Origin: Paenalkalicoccus suaedae
GTDB taxonomy: Bacteria > Bacillota > Bacilli > Bacillales > Salisediminibacteriaceae
Reading direction: 5' to 3'
DNA: 64,000 bases
NCBI RefSeq assembly: GCF_006965545.2
Contig: NZ_CP041372.2
Location: 1-64,000, forward strand
This document shows, one piece after another, positions 55,234 through 64,000 of the stretch. Below the pieces are notes generated by a model that ran no database searches, had not been told where the DNA came from, and saw nothing but the letters and a program-made list of their open reading frames with translations. Both the position numbers and the translations under genes were made by a program. How positions within the stretch are numbered: position 1 is the first letter of the stretch; the number at the start of each line of letters is the position of its first letter.

Positions 55234-56106
55234 ATGCCAGAAATTCGAGTAGGTCAAACAGTAGCACGTCGCTCATACGGGTGTGACGTGATCTTTCGTG
55301 TGTGTCATATCGAAAATGATGTGGCAGAGCTACGAGGAGAAGATGTACGTCTCGTTGCCGATGCACCGATTGATGATTTAGAGGTTCTTCAAGAGGAAGA
55401 AAAACGAGAGCGTCGTAATAAAGAAAAAGCCCAACAGGAAAGTCATTATCAGCTTTTTAGACAGCATAAAAGGCTTACTCGTGAAAAAAGCGAGCACGAG
55501 GTCTCAAAGGGCTATACGAAAGAGCAGACATACTTTGAATCGCCCGGGAAAGTCCTCCATTTAGACGGTGATGCTGGGTATTTAAAAAAATGCACCGAGT
55601 TATACGATCGACTTGGTGTACCTGTTTACGGTGTACACGTCCCTGAAAAAGAGATGCCAGGTCAAGTCGGCTCTTTGATTGAAATGGTGCGACCCCAGTT
55701 GCTTGTGATTACTGGCCATGATGCATACAGCGAGGCCAAGGGGAAGTGGAATGAGATGAAAGCTTATCGGCACTCCAAGTATTTTACGGAGGCTGTAAGA
55801 GAGGCGAGAAAAATTATCCCCTACATGGATAACTTAGTTATTTTTGCTGGAGCGTGCCAGTCTCACTATCCTTCGATCCTTCAAGCAGGTGCCAACTTTG
55901 CAAGCTCTCCAAAGCGCGTCAACATCCATGCCCTCGATCCGGTTTACCTCGTCTCTAAGATAAGCCTCACTCCATTTATGGAGCGAGTCGGCCTCTGGGA
56001 CATCTTTAAAACAACATTTTCGGGAGAAGAAGGGTTGGGCGGCCTAGAGACAATTGGATGCATGCGTCGCGGTGTGCCTAGGTATGGGGCAGATGTGGCA
56101 AAATAG
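55234..56106 (+). CDS. yabG: Sporulation-specific protease YabG
   Basis: 290 residues, the same length as the B. subtilis protein. YabG cleaves spore-coat proteins during coat cross-linking. The core GHDAYSEAKGKWNEMKAYRHSKYFTEAVREARK and FAGACQSHYPSILQAGANFASSPKRVNIHALDP are family hallmarks; the cysteine in GACQSHY is a likely catalytic residue. The ATG at 55234 follows GGAGGGGG. A sigma-K-type promoter precedes it. Confidence 0.95.
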   Translation: MPEIRVGQTVARRSYGCDVIFRVCHIENDVAELRGEDVRLVADAPIDDLEVLQEEEKRERRNKEKAQQESHYQLFRQHKRLTREKSEHEVSKGYTKEQTYFESPGKVLHLDGDAGYLKKCTELYDRLGVPVYGVHVPEKEMPGQVGSLIEMVRPQLLVITGHDAYSEAKGKWNEMKAYRHSKYFTEAVREARKIIPYMDNLVIFAGACQSHYPSILQAGANFASSPKRVNIHALDPVYLVSKISLTPFMERVGLWDIFKTTFSGEEGLGGLETIGCMRRGVPRYGADVAK

Positions 56107-56130
56107 CTACAAAAATTAGAGATAAATATA

Positions 56131-56200
56131 TTGACATGATTGTGTGGCATTGATATAATTTAAATTTTGCTTGACGGTCCTTACGGTATTGTGCTATACT
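56131..56200 (+). promoter_or_regulatory. Tandem strong promoters of veg
   Basis: P1: TTGACA 56131-56136, 17-bp spacer, TATAAT 56154-56159 (full consensus). P2: TTGACG 56171-56176, TATACT 56195-56200 with an upstream TG (extended -10). Confidence 0.88.
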
Positions 56201-56222
56201 ATTCACAAGTGAGGTGTCGTGG

Positions 56223-56477
56223 ATGGCTAAAACGCTAGCGGAAATTAAAAAAGCGCTCGAAGCAAACGTAGGGAAAAAAGTTACAATCCAAGCAAACGGC
56301 GGTCGTAAGAAGATGATTGAACGTTCTGGACTGCTTGAGAACCTTTATCCATCTGTATTTACTGTAAAGCTAGATAAAGACGAGCACTCTGTAGAGAGAC
56401 TCTCTTATAGTTATACTGATGTACTTACAGAAACTGTTGTACTTTCCATGCCAGAAGATGTCGCAGAAGAAGCATAG
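56223..56477 (+). CDS. veg: Veg protein
   Basis: 84-residue small protein ([46 protein letters not shown]). In B. subtilis Veg stimulates biofilm formation through the SinR pathway. The ATG at 56223 matches the family. Two consensus promoters in tandem predict very high expression, as known for the B. subtilis veg locus. Confidence 0.95.
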   Translation: MAKTLAEIKKALEANVGKKVTIQANGGRKKMIERSGLLENLYPSVFTVKLDKDEHSVERLSYSYTDVLTETVVLSMPEDVAEEA

Positions 56478-56512
56478 CACTAACATTCACAGCTTATAAT
56501 TAGATCCGAAGG

Positions 56513-56556
56513 AAAAGCTTGCTCAGATGATTGAATCTGAGCAAGCTTTTCTTTTT
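56513..56556 (+). terminator. Terminator after veg
   Basis: Sixteen-pair perfect stem (AAAAGCTTGCTCAGAT with its complement), loop GATTGA, then CTTTTTG. Confidence 0.92.
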
Positions 56557-56835
56557 GTTTTGCAGAAATAATGAAATTGTTGTTTGGTTGAAGGGCGTGT
56601 GTGCAACATGAGGAGAGCCTATTTAGCATGCTGGTTTGAAAGCGCCGTTCTATGGTAATGGAAGCAGTAGATTCGTTGTATTCCTTCGGAGGGTAGAACG
56701 ATGTTATTTAAAAAAAGCATGCTCGCAGAAGTTACTGGATAAACGAAGGTTTTGGTAATATAAAGGTTTTCCTAGAATGGATTCGTGAGTAATGATAAAA
56801 TAGCGACAGTGTAAAAAGAACGGAAGGTGTAGGTA
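56557..56835. other. veg-ispE gap; sspF absent
   Basis: B. subtilis has the spore protein gene sspF here; no such ORF exists in this stretch. The only small candidate is a 13-codon frame at 56701 (MLFKKSMLAEVTG, preceded by CGGAGGG), too short to call. No clear promoter for ispE was found. Confidence 0.6.
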
Positions 56836-57693
56836 ATGGCAGATAAAATCGTAAAGGCGCCAGCGAAGATTAACCTGACGTTGGACGTCTTACATAAACG
56901 TGATGATGGCTATCACGAAGTAGAGATGATTATGACGACAGTGGACTTGGCTGATCGTATTCACTTAACCGTGCGTCCGAATAAGGCGATTACGGTAGAA
57001 TCAAATAATGGCTTTATTCCGACTGACAAGAACAACTTGGCTTTCCAAGCTGCGTTTATTCTTCAAGAGCGCTATCACGTACAAAGCGGTGTGCGTATCT
57101 TTATTGATAAGCTGATTCCTATGTCAGCGGGGCTTGCCGGTGGTTCAACGGATGCTGCCGCGGTGCTACGCGGTCTTAATGACTTATGGGAGCTTGGTTT
57201 ATCCATTGAAGAGCTTGCGGATATTGGAGCAGAGATTGGCTCGGATGTCCCATTTTGTGTGCACGGAAAGACAGCGCTTGCGACAGGTCGAGGCGAAAAA
57301 CTGACGTTTATTGATCCGCCACCACCATGCTGGGTTGTGTTAGCCAAGCCACCAATGGGAGTATCGACGAAGGAAATTTACGGAAAGCTGAATCTTAAAA
57401 CGATGGAGCATCCGAAAACAGAACAAATGATCAAGGCACTAGAGGAGCAAAATTTCAGTGAGATTTGTGCCCTGTTACAAAATGTGATGGAGCCGGCGAC
57501 ATTTGAGCTAGCTCCGGATGTAAAGCTGATCAAGGATCGCTTAGTTTCCTTTGGTGCAGAGGGGACAGTGATGAGTGGTAGTGGACCGACAGTTTTTGCG
57601 CTTGCTAGATCAGAATCAAAGGCGATCCGGTTATCGAACGGGTTAAAAGGATTTATGGATCATGTCTTTGTTGTTCGTATTTTAGGTGAGTAA
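56836..57693 (+). CDS. ispE: 4-diphosphocytidyl-2-C-methyl-D-erythritol kinase
   Basis: GHMP kinase of the MEP isoprenoid pathway, 285 residues. [12 protein letters not shown] at the N-terminus, glycine-rich ATP loop [18 protein letters not shown], and the C-terminal [11 protein letters not shown]. Located between veg and purR as in Bacillus. Confidence 0.97.
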   Translation: MADKIVKAPAKINLTLDVLHKRDDGYHEVEMIMTTVDLADRIHLTVRPNKAITVESNNGFIPTDKNNLAFQAAFILQERYHVQSGVRIFIDKLIPMSAGLAGGSTDAAAVLRGLNDLWELGLSIEELADIGAEIGSDVPFCVHGKTALATGRGEKLTFIDPPPPCWVVLAKPPMGVSTKEIYGKLNLKTMEHPKTEQMIKALEEQNFSEICALLQNVMEPATFELAPDVKLIKDRLVSFGAEGTVMSGSGPTVFALARSESKAIRLSNGLKGFMDHVFVVRILGE

Positions 57694-57717
57694 AAACAAA
57701 AGTATTCCGACATTCTA

Positions 57718-57768
57718 TTGCTAAAATCCGTATATAAATGGTATATTACTATTAAAATATTCGGATTT
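57718..57768 (+). promoter_or_regulatory. purR promoter with paired PurBox-like arms
   Basis: TTGCTA 57718-57723, 18-bp spacer, TATATT 57742-57747. AAATCCGTATAT (57724-57735) and ATATTCGGATTT (57757-57768) form an 11/12 inverted pair. Their CCGAA-type cores resemble PurBoxes, suggesting autoregulation by PurR. Confidence 0.6.
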
Positions 57769-57783
57769 AACAGGAGTGATAGG

Positions 57784-58605
57784 ATGAAGTACCGGCGCAG
57801 TGGTCGATTAGTGGATATGACAGAGTATTTTTTAGCCCATCCCCATCAATCGATCCCACTCACCTATTTTTCAGAGAAATATGGGGCAGCAAAGTCCTCC
57901 ATTAGCGAAGATATAGGGATCATGAAAGAAGTATTTGAAGAAAAGCAGCTAGGAATTGTGGAGACATCAGCTGGTGCTACAGGTGGCGTGATGTTTATCC
58001 CAATGATCAATGAAGCGTATGCTGCTGATTTAATTAACGAGCTATGTACGAAGCTAGAGGACCCTGCGCGAATTCTACCAGGGGGCTACTTATACATGAT
58101 GGACGTTATCGGCGATCCGATGCTCATGCAAAAGCTTGGTCGAGTATTTGCTTCACATTATAGAGGCGCGAAAGTCGATGCAGTGATGACAATGGCTACG
58201 AAAGGGATTCCTTTAGCATATGCCGTAGCAGCGCAACTTCATGTGCCTGTTAGTATTGTCCGACATGAGCAACGTATTACAGAGGGATCAATTGTGAGCA
58301 TTAACTACGTGTCTGGATCGACAAAGCGTATTCAGACAATGTCACTTGCGAGACGTAGTTTGAAGCCGAACTCCAATGTGCTCATCATCGATGACTTTAT
58401 GAAGGCTGGTGGAACGATCCGTGGCATGATGGATCTTGTGATGGAATTCCAATCAACAGTTGCCGGAGTTGGTGTCTTAACCGAAGCGATTCATGAGGAC
58501 GAAAAATTAGTAGATGATTATTTATCATTAACGAAGCTATCTAAAGTAGATGCTAAGACACGCACCATTCAAGTAGAGAAAGGTAATTTCTTTCAGCAGT
58601 CGTAA
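57784..58605 (+). CDS. purR: Purine operon repressor PurR
   Basis: Represses purine genes; PRPP binding releases it. 273 residues. The N-terminal winged helix (1-75, MKYRRSGRLVDMTEYFLAHPHQSIPLTYFSEKYGAAKSSISEDI) is followed by a type I phosphoribosyltransferase domain with the PRPP loop VLIIDDFMKAGGT. The ATG at 57784 follows CAGGAGTGATAGG and matches the family. yabJ, which follows purR in B. subtilis, is absent here. Confidence 0.96.
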   Translation: MKYRRSGRLVDMTEYFLAHPHQSIPLTYFSEKYGAAKSSISEDIGIMKEVFEEKQLGIVETSAGATGGVMFIPMINEAYAADLINELCTKLEDPARILPGGYLYMMDVIGDPMLMQKLGRVFASHYRGAKVDAVMTMATKGIPLAYAVAAQLHVPVSIVRHEQRITEGSIVSINYVSGSTKRIQTMSLARRSLKPNSNVLIIDDFMKAGGTIRGMMDLVMEFQSTVAGVGVLTEAIHEDEKLVDDYLSLTKLSKVDAKTRTIQVEKGNFFQQS

Positions 58606-58719
58606 TAGTTTTCACCTTTAAAATACCTAGTTATCGAATGGATTAGGGACTTTTTCATGGGGAATCTCTCGACAGTAAACCAGTAAAAGAATGTTTTTAC
58701 ATTTTTTTCTCCGGAGAAA

Positions 58720-58747
58720 GAAGGAGAAATGGTCTGCCATATCGAAG
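58720..58747 (+). promoter_or_regulatory. sigma-H-type promoter of spoVG
   Basis: GAAGGAGAA (58720-58728) resembles RNAGGAWWW. ATCGAAG (58741-58747), 12 bases downstream, resembles RNNGAAT with one mismatch. spoVG is a known sigma-H gene. Confidence 0.58.
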
Positions 58748-58791
58748 TATAGAGAACGGGAGCTATTCTATGCAAAAAGGTGGTGGCAGAC

Positions 58792-59082
58792 ATGGAAGTA
58801 ACAGACGTTAGACTTCGCCGTGTAAGTACGGAGGGTCGCATGTTGGCAATTGCGTCTATAACAATCGATGAGGAGTTCGTCGTCCACGATATTCGTGTGA
58901 TTGATGGCAACAACGGTATGTTTGTAGCAATGCCTAGTAAGCGTACTCCGGATGGCGAGTTTAGGGACATCGCGCATCCAATTTCATCAAACACGCGTGA
59001 AAAGATCCAAAAAGCAGTACTCGATGCATATGTAGAAGCTGGAGAGAAATCAGAAGAATATGAAGAAGCGGGAGCATCATAA
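58792..59082 (+). CDS. spoVG: SpoVG, RNA/DNA-binding septation regulator
   Basis: 96 residues, nearly the textbook sequence ([64 protein letters not shown]). It affects asymmetric division and cortex formation and binds nucleic acids. The ATG at 58792 follows AAGGTGGTGG. Position before glmU is conserved. Confidence 0.97.
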   Translation: MEVTDVRLRRVSTEGRMLAIASITIDEEFVVHDIRVIDGNNGMFVAMPSKRTPDGEFRDIAHPISSNTREKIQKAVLDAYVEAGEKSEEYEEAGAS

Positions 59083-59099
59083 GCCTGCTCTGTTTTGTA

Positions 59100-59128
59100 A
59101 GCCTGGTCAATGTGTGACTAGGCTTTTT
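59100..59128 (+). terminator. Terminator after spoVG
   Basis: Ten-pair stem AGCCTGGTCA / TGACTAGGCT, then TTTTTG. Confidence 0.82.
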
Positions 59129-59236
59129 GTTATGGACGGATGTGTCTAATTTGTTACATTTAAGAAGAGATAGAGAGGAAGGCGTGACATAGCTCAAGTA
59201 TTCTTAGTAAATCCGATTGGGTTGTCCTATATTCCC

Positions 59237-59265
59237 TTGAAATAAAGGCGATTATAAGATATATT
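59237..59265 (+). promoter_or_regulatory. glmU-prs promoter
   Basis: TTGAAA 59237-59242, 17-bp spacer, TATATT 59260-59265, 34 bases before glmU. Confidence 0.7.
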
Positions 59266-59298
59266 CATAAGGGAAATTCAGGCCGTGGAGGTTAAAAC

Positions 59299-60663
59299 AT
59301 GACAAAGCGATTCGCAGTAGTCTTAGCTGCAGGTAAGGGAACTCGAATGAAGTCAGATCTATATAAAGTGTTACATCCTGTGGCTGGTAAGCCGATGGTA
59401 CAGCATATCGTCGATCAGTTGCAAACGTGTAGCGTGGAAGAGATTGTCACAATTGTTGGGCATGGAGCGGAAAAGGTACAGGAACAGCTTGGCGATGGCG
59501 TTCATTACGCGCTTCAGGCAGAGCAACTAGGTACTGGACATGCTGTTATGCAGGCGCAGGAGCAACTTGCTGATAAGCAAGGCACAACGATTGTTGTATG
59601 TGGAGATACCCCTCTTTTAACAGGCGAAACGATGGAGCAACTTTTTGCCCACCATCAGGATCAGAATGCGAAGGCGACGATTTTGACCGCTCACGCGGAG
59701 AATCCGACTGGCTATGGTCGTGTGCTTCGAGATGAGTCTGGTAAGGTAGTTAAAATTGTGGAGCAAAAGGATGCTACTCCTGAAGAGCTACGTGTGCAGG
59801 AAATTAATACGGGTACATATTGCTTTGATAATGAGGCACTATTTGCTGCGTTAAAGCACGTGGGCAATGATAATTCACAGGGTGAGTATTACTTACCTGA
59901 TGTGATTGAAATTCTTCAGCAACAGGGAGAGCCTGTTTTTGCTTATCAATCAGAAAACTTTCATGAGACAATGGGAGTAAATGATCGTGTTGCACTGAGT
60001 GAAGCAGAGAAATGGATGAAGCGTCGCATTAATGAGCATTGGATGCGTGAAGGTGTAACCATTGTTGATCCTGAAGCTACGTATATTTCTTCTGATGCGG
60101 TGATCGGTCGTGATACCGTGATTCATCCAGGAACGACGATTGTTGGCCAAACAACGATCGGCGAGCGTTGCACAATTGGACCTAATACAGAGATTGAAAA
60201 CAGCCGCATCGCAAACGAAACAACGATTAAACAATCCGTTGTTCATCGAAGCGACGTTGGTAACCGCGTGTCCATTGGACCGTTCTCTCACCTTCGTCCC
60301 GAGACGAACCTAGGAAATGATGTCCGAGTAGGAAACTTTGTAGAGCTTAAAAAGATGACAATGGGTGACGGTAGTAAAGCCTCTCACTTAAGCTATTTAG
60401 GCGATGCGGAGATTGGTTCAGGAGTAAATGTGGGCTGTGGATCGATTACGGTTAACTACGATGGTAAAAATAAGTTTTTAACAAAAATTGAGGACGGTGC
60501 TTTTATCGGCTGTAACTCAAACTTAATTGCTCCTGTTACGATCGGACAAGGCTCTTATGTAGCAGCGGGATCAACCATTACAGAAGATGTACCAAGCGAA
60601 TCACTTGCGATAGCTCGTGAGCGTCAAACAACGAAGTCAGGCTATTTATCAGATAAAAACTAA
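59299..60663 (+). CDS. glmU: Bifunctional UDP-GlcNAc pyrophosphorylase / GlcN-1-P acetyltransferase
   Basis: Makes UDP-GlcNAc for peptidoglycan and teichoic acids. 454 residues. The N-terminal uridylyltransferase domain (1-230) has [11 protein letters not shown] and [10 protein letters not shown]. The C-terminal left-handed beta-helix (about 250-454) of hexapeptide repeats contains the acetyltransferase segment [30 protein letters not shown]. Twenty-six bases before prs. Confidence 0.98.
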   Translation: MTKRFAVVLAAGKGTRMKSDLYKVLHPVAGKPMVQHIVDQLQTCSVEEIVTIVGHGAEKVQEQLGDGVHYALQAEQLGTGHAVMQAQEQLADKQGTTIVVCGDTPLLTGETMEQLFAHHQDQNAKATILTAHAENPTGYGRVLRDESGKVVKIVEQKDATPEELRVQEINTGTYCFDNEALFAALKHVGNDNSQGEYYLPDVIEILQQQGEPVFAYQSENFHETMGVNDRVALSEAEKWMKRRINEHWMREGVTIVDPEATYISSDAVIGRDTVIHPGTTIVGQTTIGERCTIGPNTEIENSRIANETTIKQSVVHRSDVGNRVSIGPFSHLRPETNLGNDVRVGNFVELKKMTMGDGSKASHLSYLGDAEIGSGVNVGCGSITVNYDGKNKFLTKIEDGAFIGCNSNLIAPVTIGQGSYVAAGSTITEDVPSESLAIARERQTTKSGYLSDKN

Positions 60664-60689
60664 AGGCAACTATTGGAGGGCATAACGAG

Positions 60690-61640
60690 ATGGCTGAGTA
60701 TAAAGATGAGAATTTAAAGGTGTTTTCCCTAAACTCTAATTCGGATCTTGCGCATCAAATCACAGAAGAGATTGGCGTACCGATGGGGAAGAGCTCTGTA
60801 CAACGATTTAGCGATGGAGAAATTCAAATAAACATTGAAGAAAGTATTCGTGGGTGTGACATTTTTGTCATTCAATCGACTTCTTCTCCTGCTAATGAGC
60901 ACATCATGGAGTTACTTATCATGATTGATGCGTTAAAACGTGCTTCTGCGAAGACGATTAACGTTGTTTTACCTTATTACGGATATGCAAGGCAAGATCG
61001 TAAAGCGCGATCTAGAGAGCCTATTACAGCGAAGCTTGTTGCAAACTTACTTGAAACAGCTGGTGCTACCCGTATTATTACGCTAGACTTACATGCCACT
61101 CAAATTCAAGGATTCTTCGATATTCCAGTTGACCAGCTTGTTGGTGTTCCAATTCTTGCTAACTACTTTGAAGAGAAAAACTTTGACGATATCGTTATCG
61201 TTTCTCCTGACCACGGGGGAGTTGTCCGCGCACGTAAAATGGCGGATCGCTTAAAGGCGCCAATCGCGATTATAGATAAGCGTCGTCCAAAGCCGAATAC
61301 AGCAGAAGTCATGAATATCGTTGGTAACGTTGAAGGGAAAACAGCGATTATTATCGATGATATCATTGATACAGCTGGTACAATGACGCTTGCTGCAAAC
61401 GCAATGATCGAGAGCGGAGCGAAGGAAGTATACGCGTGCAGTACGCACCCTGTTTTGTCAGGTCCAGCAATCGAGCGCATTCAAAATTCTCAAATTAAAG
61501 AGCTTGTTGTGACAAACTCAATCGTTTTACCTGAAGAAAAGAAGGCGTCAAACATTACACAACTATCCGTTGCACCGCTGTTAGCAAAAGCCATTATTCA
61601 CGTTCATGAGCAGCGCTCTGTTAGTCGATTATTTGATTAA
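60690..61640 (+). CDS. prs: Ribose-phosphate pyrophosphokinase (PRPP synthetase)
   Basis: Makes PRPP for nucleotides, histidine and tryptophan. 316 residues. [16 protein letters not shown], flexible-loop [34 protein letters not shown], and the PRPP loop [14 protein letters not shown]. Class I enzyme. Co-transcribed with glmU. Confidence 0.98.
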   Translation: MAEYKDENLKVFSLNSNSDLAHQITEEIGVPMGKSSVQRFSDGEIQINIEESIRGCDIFVIQSTSSPANEHIMELLIMIDALKRASAKTINVVLPYYGYARQDRKARSREPITAKLVANLLETAGATRIITLDLHATQIQGFFDIPVDQLVGVPILANYFEEKNFDDIVIVSPDHGGVVRARKMADRLKAPIAIIDKRRPKPNTAEVMNIVGNVEGKTAIIIDDIIDTAGTMTLAANAMIESGAKEVYACSTHPVLSGPAIERIQNSQIKELVVTNSIVLPEEKKASNITQLSVAPLLAKAIIHVHEQRSVSRLFD

Positions 61641-61741
61641 TCGTTAATAGGATGTCCTAATTTAAAGACCGTTACTATGCTTGAAACGAAACAAAAATAG
61701 CTCGTTATACGACTCTGTCTACCAACACTTTTAAAAAACAT

Positions 61742-61767
61742 GTTTATACATGCGTTTATTGGGGAAT
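61742..61767 (+). promoter_or_regulatory. sigma-B-type promoter of ctc
   Basis: GTTTAT (61742-61747), exact 14-bp spacer, GGGAAT (61762-61767), close to the sigma-B consensus GTTTAA-N14-GGGTAT. ctc is the classical sigma-B gene. Confidence 0.78.
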
Positions 61768-61807
61768 ACGTAATTGTGGAACCGAAAAAATGATGAGGTG
61801 ATTGACT

Positions 61808-62452
61808 ATGGCTACAGTTCTAAAAGCAGCTGTAAGAGAAGATTTAAGAGGTTCACGACTATCAAAAGTTCGTCAAGAGGGAAATATCCCTGCAGTAGTA
61901 TATGGTAAAAAATTCGGAAGCAAAGCAATTGCTATCTCTGAATCAGATTTCATTCAAGTATTACGCGCTGAAGGTAAGACAGGCGTATTCAAATTAGAAG
62001 TTGATGGTGGCAAAACAGATGTGATGGTTTACGACACGCAGTTTGACACTATCAAAAATCAGTATATCCACATTGACTTCTATGCTGTTGATATGAAGGT
62101 TGAAATGGATGCAGATGTACCTGTATCTATCGTTGGAGAATCGAAGGGTGTTAAAGATGGTGGCGTATTACAGCAAATTCTATTTGAACTATCTGTACAC
62201 GCACTACCAGCAAACATTCCTGACTCTATCGAAGTAGATGTATCTGATTTAGACATCAATGATTCTCTTCAAGTTGGAGATATCAAATCCGGTAAGGATT
62301 ACGAAATCAACAACGAAGCAGAAGAAACAATTGTTGCAATTGGTGTACCAGATGAAGAGCCTGAAGAGGACGAAGTACCTGAAGAAGAAGGCGAGCCTGA
62401 GCTTGTTGACGCTGAAGGCGGTTCTGACTCAGAAGGCGAAGAGCAAGAATAA
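61808..62452 (+). CDS. ctc: 50S ribosomal protein L25 / general stress protein Ctc
   Basis: 214 residues, TL5/CTC type. The N-terminal 5S-rRNA-binding L25 domain (1-90, REDLRGSRLSKVRQEGNIPAVVYGKK) is followed by the long C-terminal beta domain. It ends in a strongly acidic tail (about 30 Asp/Glu-rich residues). The ATG at 61808 follows GATGAGGTG; the TTG two codons earlier is unlikely. Preceded by a sigma-B-type promoter. Confidence 0.96.
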   Translation: MATVLKAAVREDLRGSRLSKVRQEGNIPAVVYGKKFGSKAIAISESDFIQVLRAEGKTGVFKLEVDGGKTDVMVYDTQFDTIKNQYIHIDFYAVDMKVEMDADVPVSIVGESKGVKDGGVLQQILFELSVHALPANIPDSIEVDVSDLDINDSLQVGDIKSGKDYEINNEAEETIVAIGVPDEEPEEDEVPEEEGEPELVDAEGGSDSEGEEQE

Positions 62453-62468
62453 TCATGCTATCAAAAGA

Positions 62469-62515
62469 GTGTTTCATGGGACAGCGCAAGCTGTTCCCGT
62501 GAAACACCTTTTTTT
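62469..62515 (+). terminator. Terminator after ctc
   Basis: Long stem (about 16 pairs, GTGTTTCATGGGACAGC with its near-complement), loop GCAA, then C and TTTTTTT. The TGAAACAC arm superficially resembles half a parS site. Confidence 0.88.
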
Positions 62516-62611
62516 GTTTGAAATGGAACCCGCCTCATTTTAATGCGTACGTAGAGATGACCGTCCACTTAAAGCGCACTAACTGATTCCCTAAAAACGT
62601 AGCATAATCCA

Positions 62612-62639
62612 TTAACAAAAGAAGCTTCTGTGGTATAAT
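62612..62639 (+). promoter_or_regulatory. pth promoter with extended -10
   Basis: TTAACA 62612-62617, 16-bp spacer, TGGTATAAT ending at 62639. The ~175-base leader contains a hairpin near 62671-62697 (CACTCTCC...GGAAGAGTG) of unknown role. No other feature was found in 62516-62819. Confidence 0.65.
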
Positions 62640-62819
62640 AAGACACGTTTCATAGACAAATTCGATTTCACACACTCTCCAAAGTTTGGAAGAGTGTTTC
62701 GTTGCATTTACTAAAAAACTACGTGAATAAATGAGCAAACTAATTTATATATCCGACATTATCCACTGAAAATGGTAAGGAACTTAAATGATATGAATAA
62801 ATAAAGGAGGAGCGGCCGT

Positions 62820-63437
62820 ATGCTATTTAAAAAGCTGTTCCAACGAAACAAGAAGCACCATGAAGGAGCGGAAGGTACGATGAAATTAATAGTTGGACTA
62901 GGAAATCCTGGTCGTCAGTACGAAAGGACGCGTCATAATATAGGCTTTGATGTATTAGAGATGGCGCAGGACAGATTTGGGGTATCCTTAAACGAACAAA
63001 AGTTTAAAGGCGTTTTTGGCGTGGAAAGAGTAGGAATGACTAAGATTTTTTATTTGAAGCCGTTAACGTACATGAATTTATCAGGAGAATCTGTCGTACC
63101 GTTGATGAATTACTATGATATTACTCCAGATAACTTAGTGGTTGTGTACGATGATTTAGATTTACCGCCTGGTAAGATTCGTTTACGCCAAAAAGGTAGC
63201 CACGGTGGTCACAATGGTATCAGGTCATTAATTAAGCACCTAGGCACAGAAGAGTTTAATCGAATTCGAATCGGGATCGGTCGACCAGATCCTGGGATCG
63301 CAGTCCCTGACTACGTGTTAGGAAAGTTTAAGCCAGATGAATCAGCTGCTATCGAAGATGCCTCAAAGAAAGCTGTAGATGCACTGGAAGCTTGGAAGCA
63401 TGAAGAATTTTTAAAAGTCATGAACTCATTTAATTAA
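62820..63437 (+). CDS. pth: Peptidyl-tRNA hydrolase
   Basis: Recycles peptidyl-tRNA dropped by ribosomes. The core MKLIVGLGNPGRQYERTRHNIGFDVLE starts at 62880; the catalytic His is in TRHNIGF. Other motifs are KPLTYMNLSGESV and DDLDLPPGKIRLRQKGSHGGHNG. From 62880 the length is 185 residues, normal for the family. From 62820, which has the stronger ribosome site AAAGGAGG, a basic 20-residue extension (MLFKKLFQRNKKHHEGAEGT) is added in frame. I give the longer form because of its ribosome site; the shorter is equally possible. Confidence 0.94.
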   Translation: MLFKKLFQRNKKHHEGAEGTMKLIVGLGNPGRQYERTRHNIGFDVLEMAQDRFGVSLNEQKFKGVFGVERVGMTKIFYLKPLTYMNLSGESVVPLMNYYDITPDNLVVVYDDLDLPPGKIRLRQKGSHGGHNGIRSLIKHLGTEEFNRIRIGIGRPDPGIAVPDYVLGKFKPDESAAIEDASKKAVDALEAWKHEEFLKVMNSFN

Positions 63438-63474
63438 CATAACTGCTCTCGTTGTTTCATAAACTATCATGCAT

Positions 63475-63504
63475 GCATAACCTCTTATCACTGCGCGCAT
63501 ACTT
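63475..63504 (+). promoter_or_regulatory. Possible forespore (sigma-F/G) promoter of fin
   Basis: GCATA at 63475-63479, 18-bp spacer, CATACTT at 63498-63504 (one mismatch to CATNNTA). Weak, but fits known forespore expression of fin. Confidence 0.4.
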
Positions 63505-63535
63505 ATAGACAAGATGCGTCAGGAGGAGTGCAACT

Positions 63536-63766
63536 ATGGTTCATTATTATTGTAGACACTGTAAGCAAAAGCTTGGGAAAGTAGATCATCACCATGAGCA
63601 TGAATCATCGCGCCTAGGATTTCATTTGCTGTCCGAACAGGATAAACAGACGATGCTACACTACGATTCGCGTGGTGATGTGCACGTGCAGTCCATTTGT
63701 GAGCATTGTGAAGATGTACTTTTCGAGCATCCAAATTATCATGAGTATGAATCCTTCCTCCATTAA
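63536..63766 (+). CDS. fin: Anti-sigma-F factor Fin (YabK)
   Basis: 76-residue zinc-ribbon-like protein. Two Cys pairs (YCRHCKQ near the N-terminus, ICEHCED near residue 55) probably bind zinc. In B. subtilis Fin inhibits sigma-F to help the switch to sigma-G in the forespore. The ATG at 63536 follows AGGAGGAG. Conserved between pth and mfd. Confidence 0.94.
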   Translation: MVHYYCRHCKQKLGKVDHHHEHESSRLGFHLLSEQDKQTMLHYDSRGDVHVQSICEHCEDVLFEHPNYHEYESFLH

Positions 63767-63784
63767 GGGGGAGGGATAAAAAAG

Positions 63785-64000
63785 GTGGGGAATAGGTTGG
63801 AAGGCTTTATTAAAACGATTTACCAAGGCGAAGAGGTCCAGAGTATTGCGAGTGGATTAGAAGCGTCATTATCGGAGCAAATGATTGCCGGCGCAACGGG
63901 TTCAGTACGTCCATTACTACTCGCGTCCATTTATAAAGCAACGCAAACATCGCAGCTTGTTGTCACACATAACTTGTTTCAGGCTCAAAAGCTGTACGAT
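63785..64000 (+). CDS. mfd: Transcription-repair coupling factor Mfd (5' part)
   Basis: The frame GTG GGG AAT AGG TTG GAA GGC... stays open to the window end (72 codons). LEGFIKTIYQGEEVQSIASGLEASLSEQMIAGATGSVRPLLLASIY...VVTHNLFQAQKLYD matches the N-terminal UvrB-like domain of Mfd. The start may be GTG 63785 (AGGGGGAGGG upstream) or TTG 63797 (AAAGGTGGGG upstream). Synteny with B. subtilis fin-mfd agrees. Truncated by the window. Confidence 0.92.
   Translation, partial: MGNRLEGFIKTIYQGEEVQSIASGLEASLSEQMIAGATGSVRPLLLASIYKATQTSQLVVTHNLFQAQKLYD

Noticed and set aside
56701-56742. 13-codon frame MLFKKSMLAEVTG with a CGGAGGG site
   Set aside because: Too short to support as a gene; listed only as a possibility in the gap description.
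62469-62508. Possible second parS (TGTTCCCGTGAAACA)
   Set aside because: One base short of the 16-base palindrome, and better explained as the right arm of the ctc terminator.

Overview
The window is the replication-origin region of a Firmicutes chromosome, almost certainly an endospore-forming Bacillaceae. Evidence: the order dnaA-dnaN-yaaA-recF-remB-gyrB-gyrA, DnaA-box clusters on both sides of dnaA, sporulation genes (bofA, yabG, spoVG, fin, abrB with Spo0A boxes), and T-box leaders. Several proteins have strongly acidic linkers or tails (GyrA, Ctc, the oligopeptide-binding lipoprotein). This hints at an alkaliphilic or halotolerant species, which is inference only.

Layout: 1-9.4 kb holds oriC and the replication/gyrase genes. 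9.7-10.8 kb holds a degenerate HD-GYP protein. 10.9-16.7 kb holds the first rRNA operon (16S-23S-5S, no spacer tRNAs). 16.7-23.6 kb holds a parS-like site, guaB, dacA, pdxST and T-box-controlled serS. 23.6-30.2 kb holds an oligopeptide ABC transporter in the order D-F-A-B-C. 30.3-35 kb holds tadA, a 50-aa ORF, the SRP RNA, dnaX, ebfC, recR, yaaL and bofA. 35-40.3 kb holds a second, nearly identical rRNA operon. 40.4-41.1 kb holds a striking repeat field. 41.2-64 kb is the classical yaaO-tmk-darA-holB-ricT-yabA-trmN6-rsmI-abrB-metS-tatD-yabE-rnmV-ksgA-yabG-veg-ispE-purR-spoVG-glmU-prs-ctc-pth-fin-mfd series. mfd runs off the end.

Most genes are housekeeping: initiation and polymerase subunits, gyrase, translation, GMP, PLP and PRPP synthesis, cell-wall enzymes. 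They are interleaved with stationary-phase and sporulation regulators. Promoters of several classes are readable: sigma-A, a sigma-B type before ctc, a sigma-H type before spoVG and a sigma-K type before yabG.

The least explained structure is a family of degenerate repeats with a strict ~21-bp period (two DNA helical turns). They lie downstream of both rRNA operons and, inverted, upstream of the first. One type has the core GTWTGCRTCAAAT. A second has AGAAGTA followed by ATGCAA and shares GATGCAAA with the first in opposite orientation. Single-base length changes break any reading frame, and the field lies outside the rRNA terminators. This is the best candidate here for an undescribed system.
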